A stretch of DNA of 64,000 nt from assembly GCA_028023455.1 (NCBI GenBank), contig JAQFVV010012405.1:2855149-2919148 (forward strand), read 5' to 3'. The position numbers were made by a program, and so were the translations under genes. The notes beneath the pieces were generated by a model. That model saw nothing but the letters and a program-made list of their open reading frames with translations. It was not told the DNA's origin and did no database searches. Of the stretch, positions 62,525 to 64,000 are shown in pieces (the stretch's first letter is position 1; every line of letters starts with the position of its first letter). This stretch comes from Epiperipatus broadwayi. Lineage: Eukaryota; Onychophora; Udeonychophora; Euonychophora; Peripatidae.

Positions 62525-63145
62525 GCAAATTATTTCAATTAGGTTTGCCATTTCTTCGAGATTGCATAAAATGTGTCTCTTTTATTTAACGAGTTTTCAT
62601 CTAAATTAATGAAATAGGCCTCCTTGATTTTTCTTCTTATCTCATGTCGCTCACCGCACATCACTTGCGGATTATCTGGTATACACGCACGAGTGGCCCA
62701 TAGTGATTTTATGCTGTGCAAAAATAGAAAAGTAAGAAGGATCCGTTAGCGCCTTATTGTATGCATATTTATGCTGCAGCAACCTCGTATGAACAGAAGC
62801 CTTGGTCTCCCCATAATATGCTGCATGACAATTATTTTCTGGGCAACTTATTTTATATATGGCCTACTGGGTGTTAATTGGAGGTAGTCTATCTTTGGAA
62901 TTGTTAATGCATCTATTAAAGTTTAGACAGGATCTGTAACACACACTGAAGTCTTTTCAAAAAATTGTTTGTAAATCTGTATATATGTTTTTAATATATG
63001 GTAATAAAATTCTGGTTTTGTTCAGCCTATCCCCTATATTAGGAGGGTCTTTAAATCATCTAATTATCTTGTCTATTGTTCTCTTGTTATATTTGGCATT
63101 TATCAAATCGTCCCTAAAAATTTGAATATTCTTATTCTTGTCATA
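62525..63145 (-). pseudogene. Penelope-like element, GIY-YIG domain relic (lineage 3)
   Basis: Reading down from about 63145 gives YDKNKNIQIFRDDLINA, LNKTRILLPYIKNIYTDLQT and DFSVCYRSCLNFNRCINNSK, the linker before the domain. Next comes AIYKISCPENNCHAAYYGET, then KASVHTRLLQHKYAYNKALT, and in a shifted frame (62721-62539) CGERHEIRRKIKEAYFINLD. The GIY (AIY), YIG (YYG), Arg (TRLLQHK) and Glu-helix positions of a GIY-YIG nuclease are all present. This copy is better preserved than the other two PLE relics. About three stops and one or two frameshifts remain. No RT domain is seen toward 63150-63420. Confidence 0.85.
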
Positions 63146-63421
63146 GGAAATTTAAAATTTTATTTAATTAAAAAAATTATTAAAGCCTAATAAGAATGAA
63201 TGCAGGCATGTGTATATATTTATAAAAAGATTAGAAACAGCTTAGAGTAGATAAATAATTAGTAATTTTAAAATGCATAACAGATTCTAGAAAATTCTGG
63301 TAAAAAACAATCAATTAAAATTTAAACTATTTAAAATTCCTTAGCATTAGATTTTAATAAAATTTGTAAAAGCAGGTTAATTACAGGGCACTGGTAGTTT
63401 TCTTATTTAAACTAATAAACA
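63146..63421. other. AT-rich spacer
   Basis: No recognised feature; the PLE homology ends at its upper boundary. Confidence 0.5.
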
Positions 63422-64000
63422 AAAATGCAAGTTAAAAAACTTGTCTAGTTTATTTATTCCAGATCAAACACCGACAATGTATTCTGTTTAATAAGAGTAA
63501 TCACTATCTCTAACTATAATCCACTTTCAGATCATGATTTCAGCTATTTCATCGCACAGAAAAACTAGATCTAAACACAAACTCTGACTTTATGAAACAA
63601 TTTCTATTAGCTTCATAATTTTTTAGACAGATCCACTCACATACAAACCAGATAGCTATATGGTCTGACTCGTCACATCACCACATTATTCAATCTATAC
63701 ATTCAAGACTAAAGGACATTTATGATAAACAAAATGCAGTTAAAAAATTCTTATTTATTCCACAGATTTTACCGACAGTATGTTTACATAACGCAAGTAG
63801 CATTCACTATCTCTAACTATAATTCCACTTTCAATCATGATTCCTATTTGCTATGCAGGAAAGACAGAATAAGAAACTAGATCTAAACACAACTCTGACT
63901 TATGAAACAATTTTATCCTTAGCGTTTTAACACCATTCTTCAAACTCACATACAAACCAGATAAGACATTCAGATCACCATAAATCAATCTATATCATTC
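63422..64000. repeat. Tandem repeat of about 305 bp at the window end
   Basis: Unit 1 (63422-63730) and unit 2 (63731-64000, cut by the window) share AAAATGCA.GTTAAAAAA, TTTATTCCA, CACTATCTCTAACTATAAT, AACTAGATCTAAACACAA and CTCACATACAAACCAGATA in order. The spacing of landmarks is 302-309 bp. Differences are mainly single-base indels. The array probably continues beyond 64000. Confidence 0.85.

Overview
This window is an AT-rich (about a quarter G+C by eye) stretch of nuclear DNA from a eukaryote, very probably an invertebrate animal. I find no intact host protein gene, no rRNA and no functional tRNA. The longest open frame is about 100 codons and every recognisable protein segment is a decayed transposable element. 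The mix of RTE/BovB-like LINEs, a second LINE clade, Penelope-like elements (PLEs) with GIY-YIG domains, a hAT-type BED finger, tRNA-derived SINEs and foldback elements fits a repeat-rich invertebrate genome. Nothing here allows a species call.

Layout. 1-10 kb is mostly anonymous AT-rich DNA with a 152-bp hairpin (3361-3512) and two copies of a foldback family, one of them split by an RTE 3' end (7516-7830). 10.3-17 kb is a retrotransposon cluster: a LINE RT relic on + (10305-11480), then three RTE relics on - (11800-14390, 15185-15885, 15990-16985), the last two separated by a SINE piece. 19.2-19.8 kb is a nested palindrome. 22-24 kb has a family-B repeat, a PLE GIY-YIG relic and a SINE.

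The most unusual find is a pair of large, diverged, mutually inverted copies of one unrecognised element (25597-about 30235 on +, 43397-47638 on -). The well-defined copy is 4.2 kb, ends in short inverted TTGTRCCCTT termini and lies between (TA)n tracts. Both copies keep the same CCAAT box, TATA box and ATG order, with TATA-to-ATG distances of about 240 and 238 bp, in front of a short ORF of unknown function. Between them lie more inverted-repeat elements (31181-31689, 32335-33420), an RTE 3' end, a 155-bp tandem duplication, a hAT BED-finger relic (36541-36866) and a PLE (37930-40172) interrupted by a complete 0.7-kb inverted-repeat element (38758-39475).

From 48 kb on there is a 1.25-kb element that is almost wholly inverted repeat (50155-51402), a GC-rich tRNA-like SINE head (53449-53525), a family-B cluster including a 440-bp palindrome (57124-58160), another PLE GIY-YIG relic (62525-63145) and a roughly 305-bp tandem repeat running off the window end (63422-64000).

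The pieces do not work together as a pathway. They record successive insertions into a gene desert, and several nestings give relative ages.
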